IMG/VR virus record: IMGVR_UViG_3300031746_000132
Coordinates: 1-27,723 of that record
DNA length: 27,723 nucleotides
Source: a virus
Strand: one strand, 5' to 3'
The position numbers and the translations under genes are program-made. Below the pieces are notes generated by a model that searched no databases, was not told the origin of the DNA, and worked only from the letters and a program-made list of their open reading frames with translations. Positions 16,123-22,407 of the stretch are shown in pieces. Numbering within the stretch: the stretch's first letter is position 1; each line of letters starts with the position of its first letter.

Positions 16123-16242
16123 GACGTAGGCTTCGATGTTCCTAGCGAACTGCACTAGGTCTATATCTACAGCCAGAACTGCGTCTGGACGTGGTCTGTC
16201 ACTATAAAAAAATATCTGTGTAATCTCTTCTTCGGTTAGCAC
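16102..16242 (-). CDS. Small 46-aa acidic gene at the end of the leftward operon
   Basis: GTG start at 16242 with GGAGG eight bases upstream. The start overlaps the exonuclease stop by 7 bases. Product starts MLTEEEITQIFFYSDRPRPD and ends RNIEAYVLARVAD. It is acidic, with a predicted helix at the end (VDIDLVQFARNIEAYVLARV). Its last 21 bases overlap the end of the transglycosylase on the other strand, so the two operons converge with no room for a terminator. Ribosome site and overlap are the evidence. Function unknown. Confidence 0.6.
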   Translation of the reverse strand: MLTEEEITQIFFYSDRPRPDAVLAVDIDLVQFARNIEAYVLARVAD

Positions 16243-17024
16243 GTTGTAGCCTCCAGTTTGTTTTTAAGTTGCCAATACTGCAATAGTGCCATAAACATCT
16301 TCCACCCACGTATCAGGTCGTCGTGTTCCCACTCCTTTACCACAACCAACCCCGGTACGTTACGGCTGACGAAGACATTGGCACACCTAGCCTCTGGTAT
16401 ACCTAGTCCAACCCTATAGGCGGCTAACTGCATTAGATGCTCGTCGTAGCCCTCGACCTTGTCTGGGTCAGCAAACTCCTTAGTCTTTATGTCAATTACG
16501 ATGCCGTAGTCTTTAGTTGAGTGCATATCGCACTTTCCGCCGAACTTTAGGTCTGTATGAGCGAACGACCTCTCACATATCCAGTTATGACCGCTGTAAT
16601 GAGCCTCTACTGCGTTAACTGTGCCTTGGATATGCTCACGGTGCTTGACGGTTAGTTTGCCCTCGTAATGCCCCTGTATTGACTCGTGGATGCGTGTACC
16701 CTCATCAGCCGCAGAACGACCTTGTTCCTTGGAGTCTTGGATGATACGGTCAATGTAGTCCTTTTCAAGCTCGTCCGTCCGCTTGGGTAGGGTAAGAGCC
16801 GCCATAAGTACCTGTTGCTGTAGCCAGTTAATCAGGGCTGGCTTAGCAGCCACCCCCAATATTGTAGTCACACTAGGAACTAGGTTCATTGTCCTAGCGT
16901 CCCTCAGCGTAGTATTACGTGGCGAGCCATCCTTCTTAGATGGCACGGTGTACTGTGGTGCGCCGTCCATGGTGTACCAATGTGTGGACTCTTGAACGTG
17001 TGTGTTTTTTGCAATTAGTGACAT
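16236..17024 (-). CDS. PD-(D/E)XK exonuclease, Cas4/RecB-like
   Basis: 262 residues. RecB-type nuclease motifs are in order: H113 in EGTRIHESI, E151 before RSFAH, D166 in FGGKCDMH, D178 and K180 in VIDIKTK, and Q199/Y203 in MQLAAYR (QxxxY). This set defines metal-dependent exonucleases of the Cas4/RecB/AddB class, which often pair with a phage single-strand annealing or SSB protein for recombination-dependent replication. The upstream SSB-like gene fits that. Start at ATG with a GGGGAT site. The 5' end overlaps the upstream gene by 10 bp. No annealase of the RecT or Erf type is visible in the window. Confidence 0.8.
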   Translation of the reverse strand: MSLIAKNTHVQESTHWYTMDGAPQYTVPSKKDGSPRNTTLRDARTMNLVPSVTTILGVAAKPALINWLQQQVLMAALTLPKRTDELEKDYIDRIIQDSKEQGRSAADEGTRIHESIQGHYEGKLTVKHREHIQGTVNAVEAHYSGHNWICERSFAHTDLKFGGKCDMHSTKDYGIVIDIKTKEFADPDKVEGYDEHLMQLAAYRVGLGIPEARCANVFVSRNVPGLVVVKEWEHDDLIRGWKMFMALLQYWQLKNKLEATTC

Positions 17025-17290
17025 TGGTTATCCCCTTTTCCGAATATGCCATAAAACACATTTGATATGCTACGGCTCTTCTGTGTAAGCAGACGACGTT
17101 CTTTTATTTCCTTAACTCCTTCAATCACGGTTGCCTCATACTCTTTCTGTAGCAATACAATCCATGCCTTGAGTATGTCAGCCCTCAGTAGCACTCCATT
17201 TTTACGCCACCTAGGCAAGTTGCCAATATCGCCCTTCCCAATAACAAAGTTAGCCTTCAGAGTAATTTTAGAATTGTATTTTTTAGTCAT
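17015..17290 (-). CDS. Unknown small basic protein
   Basis: 91 residues, basic (many Lys/Arg), with a mixed N-terminus (KITLKANFVIGKGDIGNLPRW) and a helical middle (ADILKAWIVLLQKEYEATVIEGVKEIKERR). No domain recognised. The ATG has a GGGGA site, sits two bases after the upstream stop, and its end overlaps the exonuclease start by 10 bp. Being inside the recombination operon, it may bind DNA or the exonuclease, but there is no motif to show it. Confidence 0.55.
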   Translation of the reverse strand: MTKKYNSKITLKANFVIGKGDIGNLPRWRKNGVLLRADILKAWIVLLQKEYEATVIEGVKEIKERRLLTQKSRSISNVFYGIFGKGDNQCH

Positions 17291-17292
17291 CT

Positions 17293-17661
17293 TTATCCCC
17301 TATCTGCATATTCATACCAACGAACAATAAAGTTCTTTAGGTCATCAAAGCACTTTCCTCCGTGCTTTAATTCACCCCTCTTGTTAATCCAATCAAATCC
17401 AAAAACCACCGTATCGTCATCCGTGTGCCCATGAATGACGACAACAACAAACTGTGATTGTTTTGCTAGGGCTTGCAACAACATCACCTGCCCCTGACTC
17501 ATGCTCTCCCCTTCCCTCTTCCACTCGCCGACCAGAAACTTGCCCTTACGCTCAAGTATCATGTCTATGTCACATGGCAGAATCTTTGGGTTGGATTTAA
17601 TCATCCCTCTAAACTCGTTGAAGTCTATGTGGGGCGCATGAGCATTCCTCATTAACCTCAT
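17293..17661 (-). CDS. PD-(D/E)XK-type nuclease candidate
   Basis: 122 residues. The restriction-nuclease core pattern can be read: D31/D33 in PCDIDMIL, E46 and K48 in FLVGEWKREG, then Q56/Q58 on the following helix (SQGQVMLLQAL), followed by a strand (FVVVVIHGH). That is the D...ExK...Q signature of small Holliday-junction-resolvase or Vsr-like phage nucleases. It could be a resolvase or endonuclease acting with the exonuclease two genes downstream. The start overlaps the upstream stop as ATGA with only a weak ribosome site, so translation is probably coupled. Confidence 0.55.
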   Translation of the reverse strand: MRLMRNAHAPHIDFNEFRGMIKSNPKILPCDIDMILERKGKFLVGEWKREGESMSQGQVMLLQALAKQSQFVVVVIHGHTDDDTVVFGFDWINKRGELKHGGKCFDDLKNFIVRWYEYADRG

Positions 17662-17906
17662 TTTGAGGTGGCTGTGGTTGTCGTAAATATTCTGCTATCC
17701 AGTATGGTTGGGGGTGGAGGTTGGTTGCCAACCTGAGTTGGTGTTATGGATGTCGCCACTACATTGCCAAATGGATTGCTGTAAACAGTCATATTGCCAA
17801 CCGTAGTAGTGCTACCCAATGCGTTTCCCATATTGCCGTAGAGGTATGTATCGCTGTATGCGCCACCACATACAAACAAGCCAATAATCACATAAATTAT
17901 TTTCAT
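17658..17906 (-). CDS. Small exported protein inside the recombination operon
   Basis: 82 residues. I start at the ATG at 17906, which has GGAG six bases upstream. The longer TTG start at 17918 would place that ribosome site inside the gene. MKIIYVIIGLFVCGGAYS is a clear type I signal peptide, with predicted cleavage AYS/D. C13 lacks a proper lipobox (FVC), so a lipoprotein is unlikely. The mature part is about 64 residues, rich in Gly, Asn, Thr and Tyr (YLYGNMGNALGSTTTVGNMT) with a Pro run (QPPPPTI). A periplasmic role such as superinfection exclusion is plausible by analogy with other small secreted phage proteins, but unproven. Confidence 0.55.
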   Translation of the reverse strand: MKIIYVIIGLFVCGGAYSDTYLYGNMGNALGSTTTVGNMTVYSNPFGNVVATSITPTQVGNQPPPPTILDSRIFTTTTATSK

Positions 17907-17918
17907 AATATTCTCCAA

Positions 17919-18578
17919 TTAAAACGGCAAATCCGATTCGAACTCATCGAATGGAGAGCTAGGATTAATTACTGGGGCGCTAGTTGGTTGCTTAACTGGA
18001 GCTGACCTAGCTTGCCACTCTGGAGACAGCGCTATCTTTGCCCTAGTAAATTCAGAGAATGACTCGTACATCTCCATGTCTGGCTCTTCAATCCAAAATA
18101 TCTGGGTCTTGTTAATTCCCTCTGGAAGTCCAGCTTGTTTGATGATGCTAGGCACGGGATTTATGGATACTATGTTGGTGTACTCTTTGCCATCCTTAGT
18201 GCTAGTAGCCGCTGTAATCATAGCCCACACACCTACCACGTTAGATAGTTCAAAGCCAAGCTCCTCTGCCTTAGTGAAATCCTTCCCCCTCCATGAACAC
18301 AAATCAAGTCTAAGATTTGACTTCTCGGACAGGATGTTTGAGTAGGTCTTGGACATAGACATTGGCTTGCCTGCACTTGTTAGTATTGGCTGACCAGCAT
18401 CGTCCTCACCGTGAATCTCAAATTGCAACATCACTTGAGGTATCTTTTTTTTCTTTCCTTGCCACTCTTTGTCTTGTGTACCTAAATCAATAATCCTATA
18501 ACACCTAGCCAGATGCATACCTACTGGCACTGGTACAAAACTACATGACGACCCGCTTGATTTTGTTGTGAATCCCAT
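17919..18578 (-). CDS. SSB-like / phage single-strand DNA-binding protein candidate
   Basis: 219 residues from the ATG at 18578 with AGGAGA upstream. The longer frame beginning at 18683 has no site. The N-terminus (SSCSFVPVPVGMHLARCYRIIDLGTQ) and QVMLQFEIHGE are the beta-rich start typical of phage SSB-like proteins. The linker is Pro/Ser-rich, and the last residues DEFESDLPF copy the acidic, hydrophobic-ended tip by which bacterial SSB recruits partners. The tip is striking evidence, and the fold assignment is inferred. Context with two nucleases supports a role in recombination or replication. An alternative is a nucleoid- or recombination-mediator protein. Confidence 0.6.
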   Translation of the reverse strand: MGFTTKSSGSSCSFVPVPVGMHLARCYRIIDLGTQDKEWQGKKKKIPQVMLQFEIHGEDDAGQPILTSAGKPMSMSKTYSNILSEKSNLRLDLCSWRGKDFTKAEELGFELSNVVGVWAMITAATSTKDGKEYTNIVSINPVPSIIKQAGLPEGINKTQIFWIEEPDMEMYESFSEFTRAKIALSPEWQARSAPVKQPTSAPVINPSSPFDEFESDLPF

Positions 18579-18735
18579 TTGAATCTCCTTTATGTAAAAC
18601 TCCCATACCACACTCGTACCTAATGGTTTCCCAGTCGGCTCTACTAGCGACACCTGACTCAGCCCTAGTGAGGGCTCCTTCAAGTATCTGCATTCTTTCC
18701 ATCATGAGCTCATGCAACATAGCGGTATCATCCAC
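18541..18735 (-). CDS. Small unknown helical protein
   Basis: 64 residues. The GTG at 18735, six bases after a GAGG core, is preferred over an ATG further upstream. Product begins MDDTAMLHELMMERMQILEG and is helical (ALTRAESGVASRADWETIRYECGM). It overlaps the SSB-like gene by 38 bp and shares an 8-bp GTGGATGA junction with the upstream 52-aa gene, a coupling pattern used repeatedly in this operon. The long overlap makes the C-terminus uncertain. No family recognised. Confidence 0.5.
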   Translation of the reverse strand: MDDTAMLHELMMERMQILEGALTRAESGVASRADWETIRYECGMGVLHKGDSNGIHNKIKRVVM

Positions 18736-18886
18736 TTTTAGCCTCACCTTTAATGCGTTCAAAGGTCTTTGATATGTCCGTGTTGACTGAGTTCGTTGGG
18801 GTGTACTGATTATCCAGTACCCATTTACCCCTAGCCTTCAGCCACTCTAAACTCTCTTGACGTTTTTGCTTGTTGTACTTAGTCAT
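18728..18886 (-). CDS. Small basic 52-aa gene
   Basis: ATG at 18886, with GGGAGG eight bases upstream, overlaps the upstream stop by 8 bp. Product starts MTKYNKQKRQESLEWLKARG and continues with KWVLDNQYTPTNSVNTDISKTFERIKGEAKSG. Basic N-terminal helix, no cysteine or metal motif. It is tied to both neighbours by overlaps. Function unknown; a small DNA-binding or accessory protein is possible. Confidence 0.6.
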   Translation of the reverse strand: MTKYNKQKRQESLEWLKARGKWVLDNQYTPTNSVNTDISKTFERIKGEAKSG

Positions 18887-19259
18887 ATACACTACCTCCC
18901 ATTCCACTTTGGATTGTTACCTTGGCTGGCTTTCTAAGTTCTGGTGACTTGTAGCCATATTTTTTAGCTAACAAATCTCCAGCATGGACGATACGCGCAC
19001 CTTCAATCGTAGGCTTAACCACGAATCGTTCTATATCCTCATCAGTTCGTACACGATACGTACCAATGCGAGATATTTGGCTACCCGTCAACACAAGAGC
19101 AATTGACGGCTTTAATCTGTGTAAAATATTGTTCATCTGATTTATGGTTAGGCAGAAGCGCTCCATCATTTGTTGTTTGGTGCAACCCTCGTTGTTACGA
19201 ACATAGTCCAGTATTAAATCTTTATTGGTAGCGGTTTGTATCTTTCTATTGGGTTTCAT
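18879..19259 (-). CDS. Winged-helix DNA-binding protein, first gene of the leftward operon
   Basis: 126 residues. I start at the ATG at 19259, six bases after GGAG. The GTG at 19271 would precede that site. Residues about 10-45 (KDLILDYVRNNEGCTKQQMMERFCLTINQMNNILHRLKP) have the spacing of a winged helix-turn-helix: helix, short turn, recognition helix. A beta wing follows (IALVLTGSQISRIGTYRVR). It faces the Cro/YdaS-like gene across a region with a perfect palindrome and could be a repressor or activator there. It may also simply be a DNA-binding replication accessory. Confidence 0.55.
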   Translation of the reverse strand: MKPNRKIQTATNKDLILDYVRNNEGCTKQQMMERFCLTINQMNNILHRLKPSIALVLTGSQISRIGTYRVRTDEDIERFVVKPTIEGARIVHAGDLLAKKYGYKSPELRKPAKVTIQSGMGGSVYD

Positions 19260-19286
19260 TTTTATCTCCACAGTAAACTAATTGTC

Positions 19287-19315
19287 AATGTATCAGATGT
19301 AATTTTAAATTACAA
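19287..19315 (-). promoter_or_regulatory. Leftward early promoter candidate
   Basis: On the minus strand, -35 TTGTAA (19315-19310) and -10 TACATT (19292-19287) are separated by 17 bases. Transcription would start a few bases downstream and reach the GGAG site of the winged-helix gene at once. The palindrome at 19298-19314 covers the spacer and touches the -35. Found by eye; the -10 is 4 of 6. Confidence 0.5.
19298..19314. promoter_or_regulatory. Perfect 17-bp palindrome, probable operator
   Basis: TGTAATTT, one central T, then AAATTACA: eight paired bases each side. It lies between divergently transcribed genes for two helix-turn-helix proteins and covers the leftward promoter spacer. Dimeric HTH repressors bind such sites. 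Which of the two proteins binds is not shown by the sequence. Confidence 0.6.
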
Positions 19316-19320
19316 CCCCC

Positions 19321-19348
19321 TTGCAAACTATTTTTATTAGTGTAATAT
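19321..19348 (+). promoter_or_regulatory. Rightward early promoter candidate
   Basis: TTGCAA (19321-19326), 16 bases, TAATAT (19343-19348). The next gene's ribosome site (CGGAGA) and ATG (19380) follow. The 16-base spacer is slightly short, and the -10 matches the two other TAATAT promoters downstream. The -35 lies seven bases from the palindrome. Confidence 0.5.
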
Positions 19349-19379
19349 GCAAATAGATTCACAACTACGGAGATTTGAA

Positions 19380-19592
19380 ATGACACTCGAAAAGTTCTTT
19401 GAAGGAAAGCCGCGAGGCTCTAAATTGTTAATGGCTAAGTCGTTGGGTATATCCAAAACTTGGCTCTCACTTGTCATTAGTAGCCGTAAGCAAGCAAGCC
19501 CTGAGTTATGCGTTGAAATCGAGCGCTATACCCGTGGTGCCGTGAGTCGTAGGAATCTACGACCTGACGTATTTGGAGATATAAGAAAATGA
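19380..19592 (+). CDS. Cro/YdaS-like helix-turn-helix repressor
   Basis: 70 residues. The ATG at 19380, with CGGAGA upstream, is preferred. An ATG at 19347 lies inside the -10 box and cannot be the main start. Content: MTLEKFFEGKPRGSKLLMAKSLGISKTWLSLVISSRKQASPELCVEIERYTRGAVSRRNLRPD, a five-helix Cro-type domain whose recognition helix is near KTWLSLVISSRK. The ending (VEIERYT.G.VSR..LRPD) is the hallmark of the YdaS antitoxin/Cro family. First gene of the rightward early block, and it probably controls the divergent promoters. ATGA overlap with the next gene. Confidence 0.7.
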   Translation: MTLEKFFEGKPRGSKLLMAKSLGISKTWLSLVISSRKQASPELCVEIERYTRGAVSRRNLRPDVFGDIRK

Positions 19593-19981
19593 TATGGTAC
19601 AAATTCCACGTTGGTGACTACGTCAACAAGACATCCCACATCTCAGACGCTGAAGACCTGACATACAGGCGTATGCTTGACCTGTATTACATTAGCGAGA
19701 AGCCACTTTCGTTAAATATCGAAACAGTTGCAAATCAAGTCCAGATGGATGTTGACACGGTTGAGTCGGTAATAGATGAGTTCTTTGTTCGTGCAGACGA
19801 TGGCTACCATAACTACAACTGTGATAACGCTATAGCAAAGTACACCGCACAGGTTGCTAACAATGTAGAGCTAGGTCTAAAAGCTAGGGGCAAACCAAAG
19901 CCACATAAGAATACAAAACTAGCGGCAGTTCTAAGGGCACCAAGACTGAAGATAAAACTGAAGGTAAAAGCGAAGGGTTGA
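19589..19981 (+). CDS. DUF1376 replication-associated protein, C-terminus probably shifted out of frame
   Basis: 130 residues. Residues 1-75 (WYKFHVGDYVNKTSH...LTYRRMLDLYYISEKPLSL...VDTVESVIDEFFVRADDGYHN) are the DUF1376 domain found at the N-terminus of phage replication initiators. The last 20 or so residues (LAAVLRAPRLKIKLKVKAKG) are unusual. In the -1 frame the same DNA reads TSGSSKGTKTEDKTEGKSEG and then runs straight into the next gene, as a normal hydrophilic linker would. A frame change near the A run at 19915-19918 would make a tandem DUF1376 fusion. This could be programmed, a mutation or a sequencing error. Confidence 0.65.
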   Translation: MIWYKFHVGDYVNKTSHISDAEDLTYRRMLDLYYISEKPLSLNIETVANQVQMDVDTVESVIDEFFVRADDGYHNYNCDNAIAKYTAQVANNVELGLKARGKPKPHKNTKLAAVLRAPRLKIKLKVKAKG

Positions 19982-19983
19982 GC

Positions 19984-20685
19984 ATGAATTACTATTTTCA
20001 CAATATCGGTGATTATCGTAGAGACACTACCCACCTGTCTTTACTAGAGCATGGATTATATCGTCAGCTATTAGATACTTACTATCTTGACGAGCAACCA
20101 ATTTGCGCTAATCATACGAAACTGATACGTTCGTATAACGTCCGTACAGAGGATGAGCAACAAGCACTAACAAATGTGTTGAATGACTTCTTTTTGTTGA
20201 CAGAAAATGGCTACATACATACACGATGTGACAGTGAGATACTAAAATTTCACCAGAAAAGTGACAAAGCTAGGTCATCGGTAGCAGTCCGTTGGGCTAA
20301 TAAAACCAAGGGTACTGATACGAACGTAATACGAAAGCAATACAAACGTAATACGAAGGCATTACTAGAAACATACGAAGGCAATACTAACCAAGAACCA
20401 ATAACCAATATAAAACCCCCTATACCCCCTTCGTCGAAATTCGACGAGTTCTGGAATTTATGGCCTCAGTCGAAACGCAAGGTCGGCAAGGTTGCGTGTT
20501 TGAAAAAGTGGAAGGCGTCTGGTCTGGATGCGATAGCGCCTAAGATTTTATCTAGCGTACAAGCTCTCAAGACCAGTGAGCAGTGGGTTACAGGGTTTGA
20601 ACCAGCACCGATGACGTACATAAATCAACAACGGTGGGAGGATGAAACGGTAGTTTCGTTTGGTCAAGGTAGGAGAATTCTGTGA
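19984..20685 (+). CDS. DUF1376-family replication protein with C-terminal helicase-loader-like domain
   Basis: 233 residues from the ATG at 19984 (AAGGG eight bases upstream). A TTG at 19978 is too close to that site. The N-terminal DUF1376 domain (YYFHNIGDYRRDTTHLSLLEHGLYRQLLDTYY) is followed by a basic linker. The C-terminus has KFDEFWNLWPQSKRKVGKVACLKKW...EPAPMTYINQQRWED, the domain that ends many phage replication initiators upstream of DnaB-type helicases. Likely role: origin recognition or helicase loading, with the helicase three genes downstream. It is paralogous to the gene before it. Confidence 0.7.
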   Translation: MNYYFHNIGDYRRDTTHLSLLEHGLYRQLLDTYYLDEQPICANHTKLIRSYNVRTEDEQQALTNVLNDFFLLTENGYIHTRCDSEILKFHQKSDKARSSVAVRWANKTKGTDTNVIRKQYKRNTKALLETYEGNTNQEPITNIKPPIPPSSKFDEFWNLWPQSKRKVGKVACLKKWKASGLDAIAPKILSSVQALKTSEQWVTGFEPAPMTYINQQRWEDETVVSFGQGRRIL

Positions 20686-20798
20686 CCTCTCAGAACGCTC
20701 AGGAATCGACTTTGATTATACCTAGGCTACCTATACATATAACAGCACCAGTTCGTCTACTTACGAGCATCCTAGTGAGTTCTAGAGGCATATTATGA
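20682..20798 (+). CDS. 38-aa coupled small gene
   Basis: GTG at 20682 with AGGAG six bases upstream overlaps the previous stop as GTGA. Its own TGA overlaps the next ATG as ATGA. Product begins MTSQNAQESTLIIPRLPIHI and ends TAPVRLLTSILVSSRGIL; no transmembrane segment or motif. Both junctions and the ribosome site suggest it is translated. It may serve mainly to couple the initiator and primase-domain genes. Function unknown. Confidence 0.55.
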   Translation: MTSQNAQESTLIIPRLPIHITAPVRLLTSILVSSRGIL

Positions 20799-21214
20799 CA
20801 CCAGTCGAACAGTTATTATCAAGATTAGACAAAGTTAAGGGTAAAAGGGGGTCTTGGACAGCATCTTGTCCATCGCATAAAGATAAATCACCTTCACTGG
20901 CAATTCGTGAGACGCCAGACGGTACGGTGTTATTGAAATGCTTTGCTGGTTGCACCGCGTCAGAGGTTGTTAACTCTGTGGGCATGGACTTAGTTGACCT
21001 GTTCCCACCACGGGACGAAGAGCATCACCACAAACCAACTAAGCCAGCATTCTATGCCACGGACTTGTTGCGTATTTTATCTTTCGAGGCGCTGTTGTTG
21101 GCTGTTGCGGCTAGCGACATAGCTAACGGCAAGGAGATTACCCATGCCGATACCCAGAGGATTAAGTTGGCTGGAGAACGAATTCAGGAGGTAACACATT
21201 ATGCAAATATCTAA
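20795..21214 (+). CDS. Stand-alone primase zinc-binding domain protein
   Basis: 139 residues. The N-terminal half is the CHC2/zinc domain of DnaG-type phage primases: C25 and H28 in ASCPSHKDKSPSL, then C49 and C53 in LLKCFAGCTA, with AIRETPDGTVLL between. The rest is helical (LLRILSFEALLLAVAASDIAN; RIKLAGERIQEVTHYANI) and has no Toprim or AEP catalytic core. It may recognise template sites for a primase made elsewhere, or load the following helicase. It overlaps the helicase by 14 bp. Confidence 0.75.
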   Translation: MTPVEQLLSRLDKVKGKRGSWTASCPSHKDKSPSLAIRETPDGTVLLKCFAGCTASEVVNSVGMDLVDLFPPRDEEHHHKPTKPAFYATDLLRILSFEALLLAVAASDIANGKEITHADTQRIKLAGERIQEVTHYANI

Positions 21215-22205
21215 CATCGAGCAGAAGTCTAGGGCACTAGACGAGATGCGTAGTGTACGGATTATCCGTGACGGTGACGTTGACTTCAATAAATACATTA
21301 CCGCCGAGAGTCATGCTGAGCAAGTTAAGCCAGCAAGTCATTGGCTCAAGGAAATACTTGACGAGTTCAAGAGTCCAACCAAGGAAACATTTCAGACTAT
21401 GCCATGGGAGAAGACCAAGTCCACATTCCAGTTTCGCCCCGGTGAGGTTACCCTGTACGCTGGTAGCAACGGAGGTGGTAAGAGTTTAATCACTGGGCAG
21501 ATTGCACTAGGTCTGATGAAGCAACGCCAGAAGATATGCATCGCCTCATTCGAGATGAAGCCCAAGCGTACACTGGGTCGTATGCTGAGACAGTTCTGCG
21601 GTCAGAACTTTGAGGAACCACACATGATGTCCAAGGTCTCGTTCATTGAGAAGATTGTCGGACGCTTTGAGGCATACGCTGATAACAAGATTTGGTTGTA
21701 TGACCAACAGGGAACAGTAAACACCAAGCAAGTAATTGCCGTGGCTAGATACTGCGCCGTGGAGTTGGGAATACAGCATATCTTTATCGACAGCCTGATG
21801 AAGTGTGTATCGGCTGAGGATGACTACAACGCCCAGAAGTATTTTGTAGATGAGTTGACTGCTCTGGCTCGTGACCACAACGTACACATCCACCTGATAC
21901 ACCACATACGCAAGCTGGCTAGTGACGAGGTAACGCCTAACAAGAATGACATCAAAGGCTCTGGCTCTATCTCCGACCAAGTAGACAACGTGTTGCTAAT
22001 GTGGCGCAACAAAAAGAAAGAACATCAATTGCAGACTGGTGGGGCAGTGGACTACCTGACACCAGATGCATACCTAATGTGCGAGAAGCAACGTAATGGA
22101 GAGGCCGAGGAGTGGTACTCACTTTGGTACCAGAGGGAGTCTCAGCAGTTCGTCGATGCACACGACGCAACAACAATGGCATTCGACCATGGCGGAAGTT
22201 TTTAA
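21201..22205 (+). CDS. Replicative DNA helicase, DnaB/RecA-fold
   Basis: 334 residues. Walker A GSNGGGKS (88-95), catalytic Glu118 in ASFEMKPKRT, Walker B with Asp197 in HIFIDSLMK, the HIHLIHHIRK strand (229-238), and GSGSISDQVDNVLLMW, the DnaB-type H4 and finger region. The N-terminal 75 residues replace the DnaB N-terminal domain and contain no primase. It would unwind DNA at the fork, probably loaded by the upstream DUF1376 protein. AGGAGG precedes the ATG. Confidence 0.85.
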   Translation: MQISNIEQKSRALDEMRSVRIIRDGDVDFNKYITAESHAEQVKPASHWLKEILDEFKSPTKETFQTMPWEKTKSTFQFRPGEVTLYAGSNGGGKSLITGQIALGLMKQRQKICIASFEMKPKRTLGRMLRQFCGQNFEEPHMMSKVSFIEKIVGRFEAYADNKIWLYDQQGTVNTKQVIAVARYCAVELGIQHIFIDSLMKCVSAEDDYNAQKYFVDELTALARDHNVHIHLIHHIRKLASDEVTPNKNDIKGSGSISDQVDNVLLMWRNKKKEHQLQTGGAVDYLTPDAYLMCEKQRNGEAEEWYSLWYQRESQQFVDAHDATTMAFDHGGSF

Positions 22206-22407
22206 AGAAGGAGAAGGGGACGACGAGTTCCGACACCGATGTCTGGTGCGGCACGTGTTGTCCATGAGAATAAATGACCGTGGCGTCGCGTGGAAGTTTG
22301 TTATGGGGTGGAACGAGAAGCACCCCAACTCATGCTTGCAGAATGATGTAGTAAAGCAATGGGAGCGTGGCAACCGTGGTGTCAATGGAGACTGGAGAGA
22401 TGCGTAG
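22189..22407 (+). CDS. Small conserved phage protein (GNRG..GDWR family)
   Basis: 72 residues from the ATG at 22189, the first in-frame start giving a compact product; no good ribosome site is present, so the start is uncertain. It overlaps the helicase by 17 bp. Content: DEFRHRCLVRHVLSMRINDR, then AWKFVMGWNEKHPNS, and the C-terminal VVKQWERGNRGVNGDWRDA. The GNRG-GDWR ending is one I know from small uncharacterised phage proteins of replication regions. No metal or catalytic motif. It overlaps the VRR-NUC gene by 8 bp. Confidence 0.55.
   Translation: MAEVFKEGEGDDEFRHRCLVRHVLSMRINDRGVAWKFVMGWNEKHPNSCLQNDVVKQWERGNRGVNGDWRDA

Noticed and set aside
19259-19288. A perfect TTGACA on the minus strand close to the leftward gene
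   Set aside because: A -10 at 17 bases would fall on the start codon, and no such box is present; it is too near the ribosome site to be a promoter for this gene.
19347-19379. Upstream ATG at 19347 as start of the YdaS-like gene
   Set aside because: It lies within the predicted -10 region and has no ribosome site; the ATG at 19380 has CGGAGA.
22096-22188. Extended N-terminus of the GNRG..GDWR protein
   Set aside because: The added residues are the helicase gene read in another frame (Ser/His/Thr/Gln runs) and no ribosome site supports them.
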